In this document: positions 45,095 to 53,566 of the stretch, in pieces
Position numbering within the stretch: position 1 is the first letter of the stretch
Layout: every line of letters begins with the position of its first letter
Assembly (NCBI GenBank): GCA_905214625.1
Contig: CAJMMQ010000010.1
Span: 30,821-94,820 of the forward strand
Source of the DNA: an uncultured bacterium
GTDB taxonomy: Bacteria > Bacteroidota > Bacteroidia > Bacteroidales > Bacteroidaceae
Direction: 5' to 3'
Length of the DNA: 64,000 bases
Position numbers and translations under genes: made by a program
The notes under the pieces: model-generated
The model's database searches: none
What the model was told of the DNA's origin: nothing
Seen by the model: the letters and a program-made list of their open reading frames with translations, nothing else

Positions 45095-48000
45095 TTAACG
45101 TTTATTCACCATTATCTTATATGTGGCTTTATCAGCCTTTACAAGATATACGCCCTCTGAAACAGAGATACGCTTAACATTATTATCATTGTCTACAGAA
45201 GCAATCTGCATACCGGCTGTATTGTAAACTTTCACATTGCGTGCGCCGCTGACAACGATATCGCCATATTCAACCTTAACAGTAACACCGTAAGTTACAT
45301 CCTTGATGCCGGTAGAAACTACTGTTGACTGCGGTTCTGATTCTCCAAGGTCATATACTGCGCTTACGCGGTATTCGCCCTCATTGAGACCTGTAAATAC
45401 TGTTGCCGATAATGGTGTGTCGTTCTGCAGCGAACCGTTCTGATATACATTATAACCTTTCAGTACAGGTGTCTTGTCAAGTGTATAAGTCAGGTTGTCA
45501 AGCAAAATGGCAAACTCTGTGTATCTGTTACGGATAGCAACATACTTGGCATCTTCAGGAAGCGTAAAGCTTAAATGCTGCCATGCTTCAATATCACCAC
45601 CAACAGCAAAGCTCTTCAATGTTGTAAACGATTCGGCATTGCGGTCTGTTGACGAAGTAAGAACCTCCATGTATGAATCGCCATAAACTGAAGACGTAGT
45701 GGCATAAGCATCAAACTCAAGCTCTGTTCCACCCTTTATTTCAGGAGAAATTAACCAGTCGTCATTGATATAGCCTTCAAGGTTGAGGTAACCGTCAGAG
45801 CCTACACCTGTTGAACCCCAGCTGATGATACACTGGTTGCCGTCTTTTGCCAGCCAATAAGAATCTTCGCAAAGAGCCTTAAGCGGATTCCAAACCATCC
45901 AAGCCTGAGCAAGATGGCAGTTAGGCCAGTAATTGTCTGTAAGACGTATCATTGACATTGTGCGCTGCTTGTCGGCATCATAAGTGTTCCAGCCGTTAAT
46001 ATTGTCGAGCGTGAAAGCCTCATTGTTTTCAAAATCGTCGACAACCTTCAGGCCGTCGGCAACTTCAGGAGCCTCCCAAGCCAGTTCTACCTTACCGTCC
46101 TTCAGCTCGCCACGGAGATTAACAGGAGCCGGCAATGTTGAAACCTGCGGAACAATAGAAACTGTCTGACTTATGTCGTTGTCCGGTCTTTCGTCCTCAT
46201 CGGCAACCACCTGAGCATAACATTTCACGGTGTCAGTTCCTGCCGTAACGGGAACGGTGAAACTAAACTGGCGCGTCTCGCCCATGGCCAGAGCCTCATC
46301 AGGCATAACTTCACCCACGTTTACATCGTTTACGAAGAACTCGACAGCATAATCGCTCATTGCATTTACGCCCTGATTAGCCACTGTAACAGTAACAGTA
46401 GGAGACGAACCTTTGACAATCTTGCCTTTGTCGTAAGAAACAGCACTTATGGCAAGGTCGTTCTGAGGCATGTCAACAACTGAGATAGAGTCGGCGAACA
46501 GACGGTGTGCGGGGTCGTCAATGCTGCCATACAGACCGAGAGAAATGCGTTTGCCTGCATACTTCTTGAGCGGAATAACATGTTTCACCCATCCAGCGTT
46601 GTCGCCTACATAGATAGTGTCGCTTACCGGCTCAAAGTCCATTCCGTTTGTTGTAGCATCGATGCGGCAGAATCCGTTTTCGCCGGCATTGATGTCATGA
46701 TATAGATAGATGTTGAACGATGCATTGTCATGTCCTGTAAGGTCGATAATCGGAGTGTTTATTCTTCCTGCGCCGCCCAGATTGCTATCGCTGCGGAACA
46801 TAAGTTTCAGGTCGTCGTTGTTGACAGGTATTACCGTCAGGTCATAATCGCCTGCGTCAACGTCCCAGTAAAGTCCGTTCTTGTCAGTATCAGTCATCCA
46901 AGGAGCAGTTTCCAAAGATGTGCCTGCAAACGGCAGTTCGTATGCCTTGCCGAGGAATATGGTACGGGTAGCAGCTTCGCTCTCACCCACCTCGTTGTTG
47001 GCCGTTACCTGATAAGCGAAATAAGCCTGGGTGTTGCCGGTGTTTTCAGTATAAGTAAAGTTGGTTGTCTCAACGTCGCTCTGTAATAATGTCAGCGTAG
47101 CCGTATTGCCGTCGTAGCCGTAAACATTGTAAGTAAGATTTTCTGAATCTACATATCCTCCGTTAGCGCCAATCTCAGGAGCGTCCCATGTCATCTCAAC
47201 TTGGTTATCGTTCTCGCCCCAGTTTATTCTGAAGTTCTGCACCTCAGCTGGCACGTCAGGACCAACAAAGTCTCTTACCTCTACCGGCCAGCCCTGACCT
47301 GCATTGTTGTATGCAGCCACGGCATATGTGTTCACGCCGTTAATAGCGTCAACCTCGATAGTCTGTGTTGAGCCCGGAGCAGGATTGTCTATCGTGCCGA
47401 CAACATCGTCGCCGACAAGCACCTTGACTGCGCTCAGAGAAGAAAGGGCCTCGCCAGAGATAGTCTTTGTAGGAAGCGTGAATGTCAAGATAGCCTTCAA
47501 CGCGCCACCCTCGCCTTTAGCAAGGTTCAGACCGCTAATCTTGTCAGGAGCCGCTACAGAAAGAGCCTCGCTGATTTCAAGGTTGTCAATGATTACCGAG
47601 CCACCGTCGTCATTATCGTTTAGCGGAGAATAATCCCAGAAAGCTATGTTGTAGTATCCGCTCTGCGGTGCGCGGAAATAAACATTCTCGGTATATGTTG
47701 CACCCATCTTGTCTACATAGTTCATCAACGTGTCGATGCGCTCATCCTCGTTGGTTGTCTGTCCAAGAGTAACGGCCATGCGCACAATTGTAGAAGCAGC
47801 TCTGCCATTAGGCGTGAAGTCGAACCGCGCACGATAGACATGTTCTGTATCCATTGCAAACGACGGGCTGTAGAGCCAGTAGTTATTGTTGTAATATGTG
47901 GCCGAAGGCATCGTCGTTATGTGTTTCTGAATATAGTTCCATGACCACTGGCGTCCTTCACCGTCCTGGTTAAGGCTGTGGTTGGTAAAGAAATCGAGAG

Positions 48001-49753
48001 ACTCTGAAGAAGAGAAGTCGTTGATATAAGGCAGCTCAACATATTTACCGTTGACCACGCTGTTTGTCTTGGCAGCCTCGCTGGCAGAATCGTGCGATTT
48101 TGCAGTAATCAGATAAGTATATGTATGCATAACATCGCCAAGTTCCGCATCCACACACTGTGTGGCTGTAATGTCCTTGGCAACAACCTTGTTGTCGTAA
48201 GTACGCGTTACGGTGTAAGTAAGGTCAGAAGAATCAAATACAGCTCCCCACTGGGCATTCTCGCCTGTGGCAGGTGCCGTCCATGTTATGGTGGCCGTGT
48301 TGTCGGCTATTGTCAGTTTTGCGTCTGTCGGTACTGTAGGAACGTCATATCCGGCATAAATCATCTTTGAAATAGTCTGAGATGAAGCAATCTCGCCCAG
48401 ACTTGCGTCGAAACCTGTTGCAGAGAGAGTCAACGATATGGTGTGCAGGCCCTTGGCCAAGTCTATCTGCTTGTTTACAACAGTACCGGGAGCTACGCCG
48501 GCATCAGTAACATCGCCAAGCGAAACAGCATTTCCGTCTACCAGGAATTCAGCCTTAATAATACCGTTGCCTGAAAGCTGTGTTCCGTTAACCATTTTTG
48601 AAGGAACGGTGAAGGATATGTTTGCCTTCATATCATTCATCTCAATACTATAGTCAGATGGAGTTGCCAGACGTGCGGCCGACATACCGCTGTTCTGCAC
48701 GTACATATAATAATATGTAGAATACAGCTCGTCCATCTTCTCTGTACTTATCACGCCGTCTGTAATGTCATTAGGATGCACTCTGTAAAGATATGCTCCC
48801 TCCAGATAGTCAAGGTGGCTGATTATGATGTCACCCGTAGACTCTTCATAAGCCATACCCTGCAAGCCTACAATCTGGTCGTAGTCGGGATGCCCAGGGC
48901 CGGCATAGCCAATCTTCATCTTTCCTATTATAGAAAGAGCGCCTGAGTTCTTGTCTATCTTAACAAGCCGGTTATAATTGTCGATGGCAATTATCTCACC
49001 GTTAATCATAACGGCTCCGTTAATTGACTGCTGATGTTCATCGTCCATCCATGTCCAGCTGCAGATGTGCCCCACTTTTGTCATCTTATATGTGGTAGGG
49101 TCAAGAATGTTCAATTCATAAGAATCCGTATGAGTTTTATATGTCGACATCATCGAGATGCAATAGAACTGTCCGGTTGTATTGTCATATAAAGTGATGT
49201 AGGGAACTTCGCCCTGGTTTGCTATATTTAATCTTACGGAGTCGTCCTTTTCCCAATCGGCAGTATTGAATACAACACAGTCCATCTGGTCGTAATTCAT
49301 AGTGGCAGAATTCCATATGGGCTTGAAGGCATAGTATCTTCCTTCATGACAGAATGCGTATTCAGTTAAGCTCGAATCAACAGCAAGAGTATCTTTTTCG
49401 TATGGTGACACATTAAACTGAACAACACCCGGCAGTGTAACATCGAAACCCGCGAACTGATATTCACCGGAAACGGAATTTCCGACAGCTGCCGCCCCTG
49501 AACGTGAAGCCACCTTACTTATTTTAGAAGTCTCTGTCTTCTCCATCATCTGCTGGAAAGACAACACCTTGTTTGGGTTTGGTGTCAACAAACCGTTAGT
49601 AACTTCAGCCTCGCCCGGGCCTCTGTCGCGCCGGATCTCGTTCAGATCCGCCTGAGCCTTGGGCTTCAGCTTTAACAGTTGCTGGGCATCAGCTCGCATT
49701 GGCCCGGCCAACAACATGAGCATTACCAGCGTAAATTGAATAAAATAATTCAT
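45095..49753 (-). CDS. Giant secreted adhesin-like protein (propeller, FN3, cleaved-adhesin, CARDB) with T9SS sorting domain
   Basis: A 1552-residue protein, first gene of the operon 49753-38413. Signal about 1-24 (MNYFIQFTLVMLMLLAGPMR). An N-terminal propeller-like region (about 95-360) precedes FN3 modules (about 365-580). Three jelly-roll modules of the choice-of-anchor J/cleaved-adhesin type follow (about 585-735, 935-1080, 1215-1410), interleaved with more FN3, plus a CARDB module (about 1090-1195; SPTVTVTVANQGVNAMSDYA). The C-terminus (NVKVYNTAGMQIASVDN ... EGVYLVKADKATYKIMVNKR) is a T9SS sorting domain. Modules of this kind occur in gingipain haemagglutinin regions, supporting an adhesin role; the ligand is unknown. 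Confidence 0.85.
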   Translation of the reverse strand: MNYFIQFTLVMLMLLAGPMRADAQQLLKLKPKAQADLNEIRRDRGPGEAEVTNGLLTPNPNKVLSFQQMMEKTETSKISKVASRSGAAAVGNSVSGEYQFAGFDVTLPGVVQFNVSPYEKDTLAVDSSLTEYAFCHEGRYYAFKPIWNSATMNYDQMDCVVFNTADWEKDDSVRLNIANQGEVPYITLYDNTTGQFYCISMMSTYKTHTDSYELNILDPTTYKMTKVGHICSWTWMDDEHQQSINGAVMINGEIIAIDNYNRLVKIDKNSGALSIIGKMKIGYAGPGHPDYDQIVGLQGMAYEESTGDIIISHLDYLEGAYLYRVHPNDITDGVISTEKMDELYSTYYYMYVQNSGMSAARLATPSDYSIEMNDMKANISFTVPSKMVNGTQLSGNGIIKAEFLVDGNAVSLGDVTDAGVAPGTVVNKQIDLAKGLHTISLTLSATGFDASLGEIASSQTISKMIYAGYDVPTVPTDAKLTIADNTATITWTAPATGENAQWGAVFDSSDLTYTVTRTYDNKVVAKDITATQCVDAELGDVMHTYTYLITAKSHDSASEAAKTNSVVNGKYVELPYINDFSSSESLDFFTNHSLNQDGEGRQWSWNYIQKHITTMPSATYYNNNYWLYSPSFAMDTEHVYRARFDFTPNGRAASTIVRMAVTLGQTTNEDERIDTLMNYVDKMGATYTENVYFRAPQSGYYNIAFWDYSPLNDNDDGGSVIIDNLEISEALSVAAPDKISGLNLAKGEGGALKAILTFTLPTKTISGEALSSLSAVKVLVGDDVVGTIDNPAPGSTQTIEVDAINGVNTYAVAAYNNAGQGWPVEVRDFVGPDVPAEVQNFRINWGENDNQVEMTWDAPEIGANGGYVDSENLTYNVYGYDGNTATLTLLQSDVETTNFTYTENTGNTQAYFAYQVTANNEVGESEAATRTIFLGKAYELPFAGTSLETAPWMTDTDKNGLYWDVDAGDYDLTVIPVNNDDLKLMFRSDSNLGGAGRINTPIIDLTGHDNASFNIYLYHDINAGENGFCRIDATTNGMDFEPVSDTIYVGDNAGWVKHVIPLKKYAGKRISLGLYGSIDDPAHRLFADSISVVDMPQNDLAISAVSYDKGKIVKGSSPTVTVTVANQGVNAMSDYAVEFFVNDVNVGEVMPDEALAMGETRQFSFTVPVTAGTDTVKCYAQVVADEDERPDNDISQTVSIVPQVSTLPAPVNLRGELKDGKVELAWEAPEVADGLKVVDDFENNEAFTLDNINGWNTYDADKQRTMSMIRLTDNYWPNCHLAQAWMVWNPLKALCEDSYWLAKDGNQCIISWGSTGVGSDGYLNLEGYINDDWLISPEIKGGTELEFDAYATTSSVYGDSYMEVLTSSTDRNAESFTTLKSFAVGGDIEAWQHLSFTLPEDAKYVAIRNRYTEFAILLDNLTYTLDKTPVLKGYNVYQNGSLQNDTPLSATVFTGLNEGEYRVSAVYDLGESEPQSTVVSTGIKDVTYGVTVKVEYGDIVVSGARNVKVYNTAGMQIASVDNDNNVKRISVSEGVYLVKADKATYKIMVNKR

Positions 49754-50047
49754 AAACTAAACACTTTTAATTAATAATTAAGTTAACAAAGATGGCCCAA
49801 AATTACTGCTATTTAGTTCGTGCCGATTTTCATTTTAAGAAAAACGGATTGCAAAAACTTGAAATTTTTAAAAAGTGTAAAACAAACATCAAATAGTATT
49901 GCCTGCTCACGAAATACCGATAAAATGGACTGTTTTTAAGTGAAATAATATTTTTTTCTTGAAAAGACAACAAAAAATATTGACATTAAAGGCTGTTAGT
50001 AGAATAAATTTATTAATTTTACCAAACCTTTGACAACGATACATTGT
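49754..50047. promoter_or_regulatory. Divergent promoter region between adhesin operon and TPR/AraC regulator
   Basis: 294 bp, A/T-rich. On the minus strand TAATTTTG (49798-49805) is a candidate -7 box for the 1552-aa gene, without a clear -33. The 18-bp word AAGAAAAACGGATTGCAA (49837-49854) also occurs in the susC spacer at 8186-8203. Toward the regulator, AACCTTTG (50025-50032) is a near -7 match but lies very close to the ATG. Confidence 0.4.
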
Positions 50048-51676
50048 ATGAATATTTTAAGACTAATCTTACTGTCAGTATGCATGGTCTGCCTCAACAT
50101 TAACGCAGACCGGATTACAGACATAGCAAAATCAGGCGACAAAGCGCTACAAACAGACAACTATGACCGGGCTATTAAGGAATACGACAAACTGAAAAAT
50201 CTGTATCATAAGAACAAGGATGACAAGCGTTTTCCGGAACTTCTGTTCAAAGGAGGAGGCATATGCTACGATGCCAACAGATTTATTGAGGCTCTCGACT
50301 TCTACACACTGTGTCTGGAAAGCGCAAGACACAACGACGACAAAGGCATTCAGGCTGCTACAATGGGAAACATAGCGTCTATATACGCCATGTTTGAAGA
50401 CTACGACCGTTCGGTGTACTACTACGAACGCGGACTGGAAAAGGCTATGGAAATAAACGACAGCGGAAAAATAAGTAAATTTGCCATCAGCCTGATGATG
50501 GGCTACTGTTTCTTGAACCAGCCGCAGAAGGCCCATAAGTTTCTGGAACTGCAAAAACAGTATCCGATGGAAAACAAAGACATTGCCAACTTCTATATTC
50601 TGTTCAGCAAAGGCGTGATATCTGCCAAGGAGAAGAAATATAAAACGGCCATGGCATATCTAAACAAGGCACACAGTGAGGCTGAGAAGAACAACCTGCC
50701 CCCCGACTTCGCGCTGAGCGCACAAAACGAGATTGGACTTATATACGTAACCACAGGGCAGACGCAAAAGGCTATAGAATGTTTTGAGAAATACAAATCC
50801 ATTGTAGCAAAACTTAACCGCCCCGACCTGCTTTCCAACGCATACAAACAGCTGGGGTATCTGTACAGAAGCATCGGAAAGCACGACGCAGAGTTTGAAT
50901 GTTTCTCAAAACTGCGTGTGATATACGACTCGCTTTATAATACGGGAATGTTCATAAAGGCGCAATACAACCTGCAAAATTATGAGAACAAGGAACATAA
51001 CAAAACCGTGACACTGCTCACAAAGAAAGTGAATACCGGACTGCTCATAATATCTATAATCCTGTTCTTTTTCATAATTCTGCTCATTTTGTTCATAATC
51101 ATATACAGACAAAAGCGGAGGCAGGAGGAGTCGTACCGCAGGCTGATAGAAAAATCGGCTGCGCTTGACGAGGCATACAAGATGAACGAAACCATACAGG
51201 ACAAATACATGAAAGCGCGCCAGCAGGAAAACGACGGGAAAAGCGACGACGAAGACACGGCACAAAACAAAAGACTGCTGAAAGAAGAGCAGGAAGAGAT
51301 ATTGCTTGAGCGCATAACACATGTAATGAGGAACAAAGACTTTATATTTCAGCCCGACTGCAGCCTGCCGATGCTGGCAAGAGAAATAGGAACCAACGAG
51401 AAATACGCGTCGTTCATCATAAACAATACGTATCACAAGAACTTTAAGACACTGCTCAACGAATACAGGCTATTTGAGGCATGCCGGCTGCTGCGCGAAT
51501 CTGACATGCACATACAGGCCATAGCCATACAGACTGGATACAACTCTTCGAGCAGCTTTATCAAGATATTTAAAAACATGATGGGAATGACTCCCTCCAC
51601 TTACAGGCGGATATCGCTTGAAAAGAAAGAAGAAGGTGAAGATTTTGACGGCGAAAATGAAGAAGAACAACAATAA
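50048..51676 (+). CDS. Membrane-anchored TPR sensor with C-terminal AraC-type DNA-binding domain
   Basis: A 542-residue regulator. The ATG at 50048 (MNILRLILLSVCMVCLNINA, a signal peptide) is preferred over the upstream TTG at 50030. Tetratricopeptide-like helices fill residues about 25-315 (periplasmic; YDRAIKEYDKLKNLYHKNKD, AIECFEKYKSIVAKL). One transmembrane helix lies about 328-351 (LLIISIILFFFIILLILFII). A coiled coil follows (about 355-410), then an AraC/XylS helix-turn-helix domain at about 420-525 (SLPMLAREIGTNEKYASFII, AIAIQTGYNSSSSFIKIFKN). This is a recognised one-component Bacteroidetes architecture. It diverges from the adhesin/M6/Omp28 operon, which is the likeliest target, by position only. 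Confidence 0.9.
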   Translation: MNILRLILLSVCMVCLNINADRITDIAKSGDKALQTDNYDRAIKEYDKLKNLYHKNKDDKRFPELLFKGGGICYDANRFIEALDFYTLCLESARHNDDKGIQAATMGNIASIYAMFEDYDRSVYYYERGLEKAMEINDSGKISKFAISLMMGYCFLNQPQKAHKFLELQKQYPMENKDIANFYILFSKGVISAKEKKYKTAMAYLNKAHSEAEKNNLPPDFALSAQNEIGLIYVTTGQTQKAIECFEKYKSIVAKLNRPDLLSNAYKQLGYLYRSIGKHDAEFECFSKLRVIYDSLYNTGMFIKAQYNLQNYENKEHNKTVTLLTKKVNTGLLIISIILFFFIILLILFIIIYRQKRRQEESYRRLIEKSAALDEAYKMNETIQDKYMKARQQENDGKSDDEDTAQNKRLLKEEQEEILLERITHVMRNKDFIFQPDCSLPMLAREIGTNEKYASFIINNTYHKNFKTLLNEYRLFEACRLLRESDMHIQAIAIQTGYNSSSSFIKIFKNMMGMTPSTYRRISLEKKEEGEDFDGENEEEQQ

Positions 51677-51745
51677 CGGCCACTCATCAGCTGCCAATGT
51701 AACAGCAGCGGCGAATAAGGTTTTAACACGTATCTGCCGGTAACA

Positions 51746-52564
51746 ATGGATACTCTACACAACAAAATAATAATGCTGGGCACGGGAAGCGCAGGGGTTA
51801 CAAGATGCTACAACACGTGTTTCTTCCTGAAGACGGGCGGCACCGCACTGCTCGTTGACGCAGGGGGCGGCAACGGCATAATGTCGCAAATTGAAAAATC
51901 AGGAATAAGCCTTACGGACATACACCACATGTTCATAACGCATGCGCACACCGACCACATACTGGGTGCAGTGTGGGTGGTGAGGATGATTATGCACAGG
52001 ATTCTCGGCGGCGAATACAAGGGCAACCTGCACGTCTACGGCAACGACAAGGTGACAAGCACGCTAAGGCAGATATGCCTGATGACGCTGCACAAGAACT
52101 ATAACGCACTGTTCGGCAGCCGCATAATGCTGTGCGAGAAGATGAGCGGCGACGAATTTATGGCCGGCGACATCGGCATGCAGTGCTTCGACGTGCTGTC
52201 GGACAAGGAAAAGCAGTTTGGCTTCCGTGCCACAATGCCGGGAGGAGCCACACTGGTGTGCATGGGCGACGAGCCGTGCAACAGGGCCAACTACCCTATT
52301 GCGCAAGGCGCCGACTGGCTTATGTGCGAGGCGTTCTGCCTGTATAAAGACCGCGACGTGTTCAAGCCTTACGAGAAGTTTCACAGCACGGCCAGAGACG
52401 CCGGAGCCGTGGCCGCGGAGCTGGGAGTGAAAAACCTGCTGCTATACCACACCGAAGACAAGACGCTGGCCACACGCAGGACTGAATATGCCCGCGAAGC
52501 GGCGCAGAGCTTCAGGGGCAACATATTTGTGCCTGACGACTTGGAAACGATAGACATTGTGTAG
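51746..52564 (+). CDS. Metallo-beta-lactamase-fold hydrolase (RNase Z-like)
   Basis: A 272-residue cytosolic protein with the MBL-fold metal motif H66-A-H68-T-D70-H71 (ITHAHTDHILG). An early glycine-rich strand (IIMLGTGSAGVTRCYNTCFF), LLVDAGGGNG, a later MCEAFCL, and a histidine in LLLYHTED fit the fold. The HAHTDH and GTGSA features resemble the RNase Z/ElaC-like and phosphodiesterase branch. The substrate cannot be told from sequence. It starts 69 bp after the regulator and may be co-transcribed. Confidence 0.85.
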   Translation: MDTLHNKIIMLGTGSAGVTRCYNTCFFLKTGGTALLVDAGGGNGIMSQIEKSGISLTDIHHMFITHAHTDHILGAVWVVRMIMHRILGGEYKGNLHVYGNDKVTSTLRQICLMTLHKNYNALFGSRIMLCEKMSGDEFMAGDIGMQCFDVLSDKEKQFGFRATMPGGATLVCMGDEPCNRANYPIAQGADWLMCEAFCLYKDRDVFKPYEKFHSTARDAGAVAAELGVKNLLLYHTEDKTLATRRTEYAREAAQSFRGNIFVPDDLETIDIV

Positions 52565-52589
52565 CCTTAAATCCAAACCGGGAGTGAAA

Positions 52590-52719
52590 AACGAAAAACG
52601 TATTGCGAAAGTGAAAAGAGAAAAGAGAAAAATCCAAATGCTGATTAAGGGAAGAGTGAAGAAACGTAGTTCGGCGTAGCCAATTATGAATTATAAAAGT
52701 GCCTGCCGAAATATGAATC
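52590..52719. repeat. Partial composite repeat
   Basis: Fragment of the mosaic seen at 30049, 34918 and 37786 (TATTGCGAAAGTGAAAAGAG, AAATGCTGATTAAG) next to GTAGTTCGGCGTAGCCAAT, a block that recurs at about 53323-53342. Confidence 0.55.
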
Positions 52720-52886
52720 TGACCGCTATAACCTGCCCGTAGGGACGTACCCGAGGTACGTCAAAATAACGATAATATGAATAAATTATACGCAAAAGTG
52801 GACGTACCTCGGGTACGTCCCTACGGATAATGCTGAAAAACTATCCTCATAAAGCTGTAATTTTCGCCATCTTACCCTTGTTTTTT
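52720..52886. repeat. 167-bp repeat with inverted arms, copy 2
   Basis: Same unit as 35306-35472: arms 52737-52763 and 52800-52826 flank an A/T-rich loop, then AAAGCTGTAATTTTCGCCAT and CTTACCCTTGTTTTTT. Same length, same orientation, roughly 90 percent identical by eye. Confidence 0.8.
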
Positions 52887-53010
52887 CATCACACGACAAA
52901 AATACCCAAAAATCCGTAACTTTTTCTTTTAAATATATTACGGTTATGTCGAAAATCACGACTTAAAAACACTTTCTTTAAGCAAATCAAGCCATAATGG
53001 TTTCATACTG

Positions 53011-53086
53011 TTAGTGGCCCGTTTACGGGTCGTTAATGGCCCACTTTTTGGTCGTTAACGGCCCACTTTTTATACGTAAACGGCCC
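53011..53086. repeat. Four 10-bp direct repeats with exact 22-bp period
   Basis: TTAGTGGCCC (53011), TTAATGGCCC (53033), TTAACGGCCC (53055) and TAAACGGCCC (53077). The spacers are 12 bp, two of them sharing ACTTTTT. Looks like a set of protein-binding sites on one helix face; no gene is nearby apart from convergent ends. Confidence 0.7.
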
Positions 53087-53523
53087 TGTTACTTTTCGCA
53101 TTGAACAACTTGTGCTTGATTACGATTCTCTACCTTGTGCCATAAAACGCCAAAGCTGTCAGTTCGGATAACAGAATTATTCATATACACTGCTTTTGTC
53201 CGGAGGACTACACCTCAGTAACCGTGGGGTGGCACACCCACGGAAACATAAACATGAGGAATCACCCGAAGCGGCGATACTTTTACTTGAGTGAAGAACG
53301 AAGGGGAAAGAGCGAAAAAAAACGAAGTTCGGCGTTAGCCAATCCAAATCTACATGCCCGAAATCCAGGCTGAATATTAATGCGATTTGGGTTAAAAAAT
53401 TAACGGACAGCAGCTTTAGGATAAACATCCTTGAGCCATTGTCCGTTAACTTCTGTTTGTCCGCCAAAAGCATGATGTATAAATAACATCATAAGCCTGT
53501 TGACGCATCATGTTGTATGTTGC
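53087..53523. other. Intergenic region, no gene
   Basis: Between convergent 51746-52564 and 53567-56707. It contains a small hairpin CCGTGGG/CCCACGG (about 53222-53245) and a fragment of the composite repeats (about 53290-53345). The minus-strand ORF 53177-53473 has no supporting features. Confidence 0.5.
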
Positions 53524-53552
53524 AGCCATGCCAAGGCTTTATTGGCATGGCT
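53524..53552 (-). terminator. Terminator of 58583-53567 gene pair
   Basis: AGCCATGCCAA (53524-53534) pairs exactly with TTGGCATGGCT (53542-53552), 7-nt loop, 14 bp beyond the stop. No long U-run. Confidence 0.65.
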
Positions 53553-53566
53553 ACAGGATTGTTTCA

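Noticed and set aside
50030..50047. TTG start for the TPR/AraC regulator
   Set aside because: The ATG at 50048 begins a proper signal peptide; the TTG falls inside a possible -7 promoter box.
53011..53086. CRISPR array
   Set aside because: Repeats are 10 bp with 12-bp spacers of similar sequence, only four units, and no cas genes are nearby.
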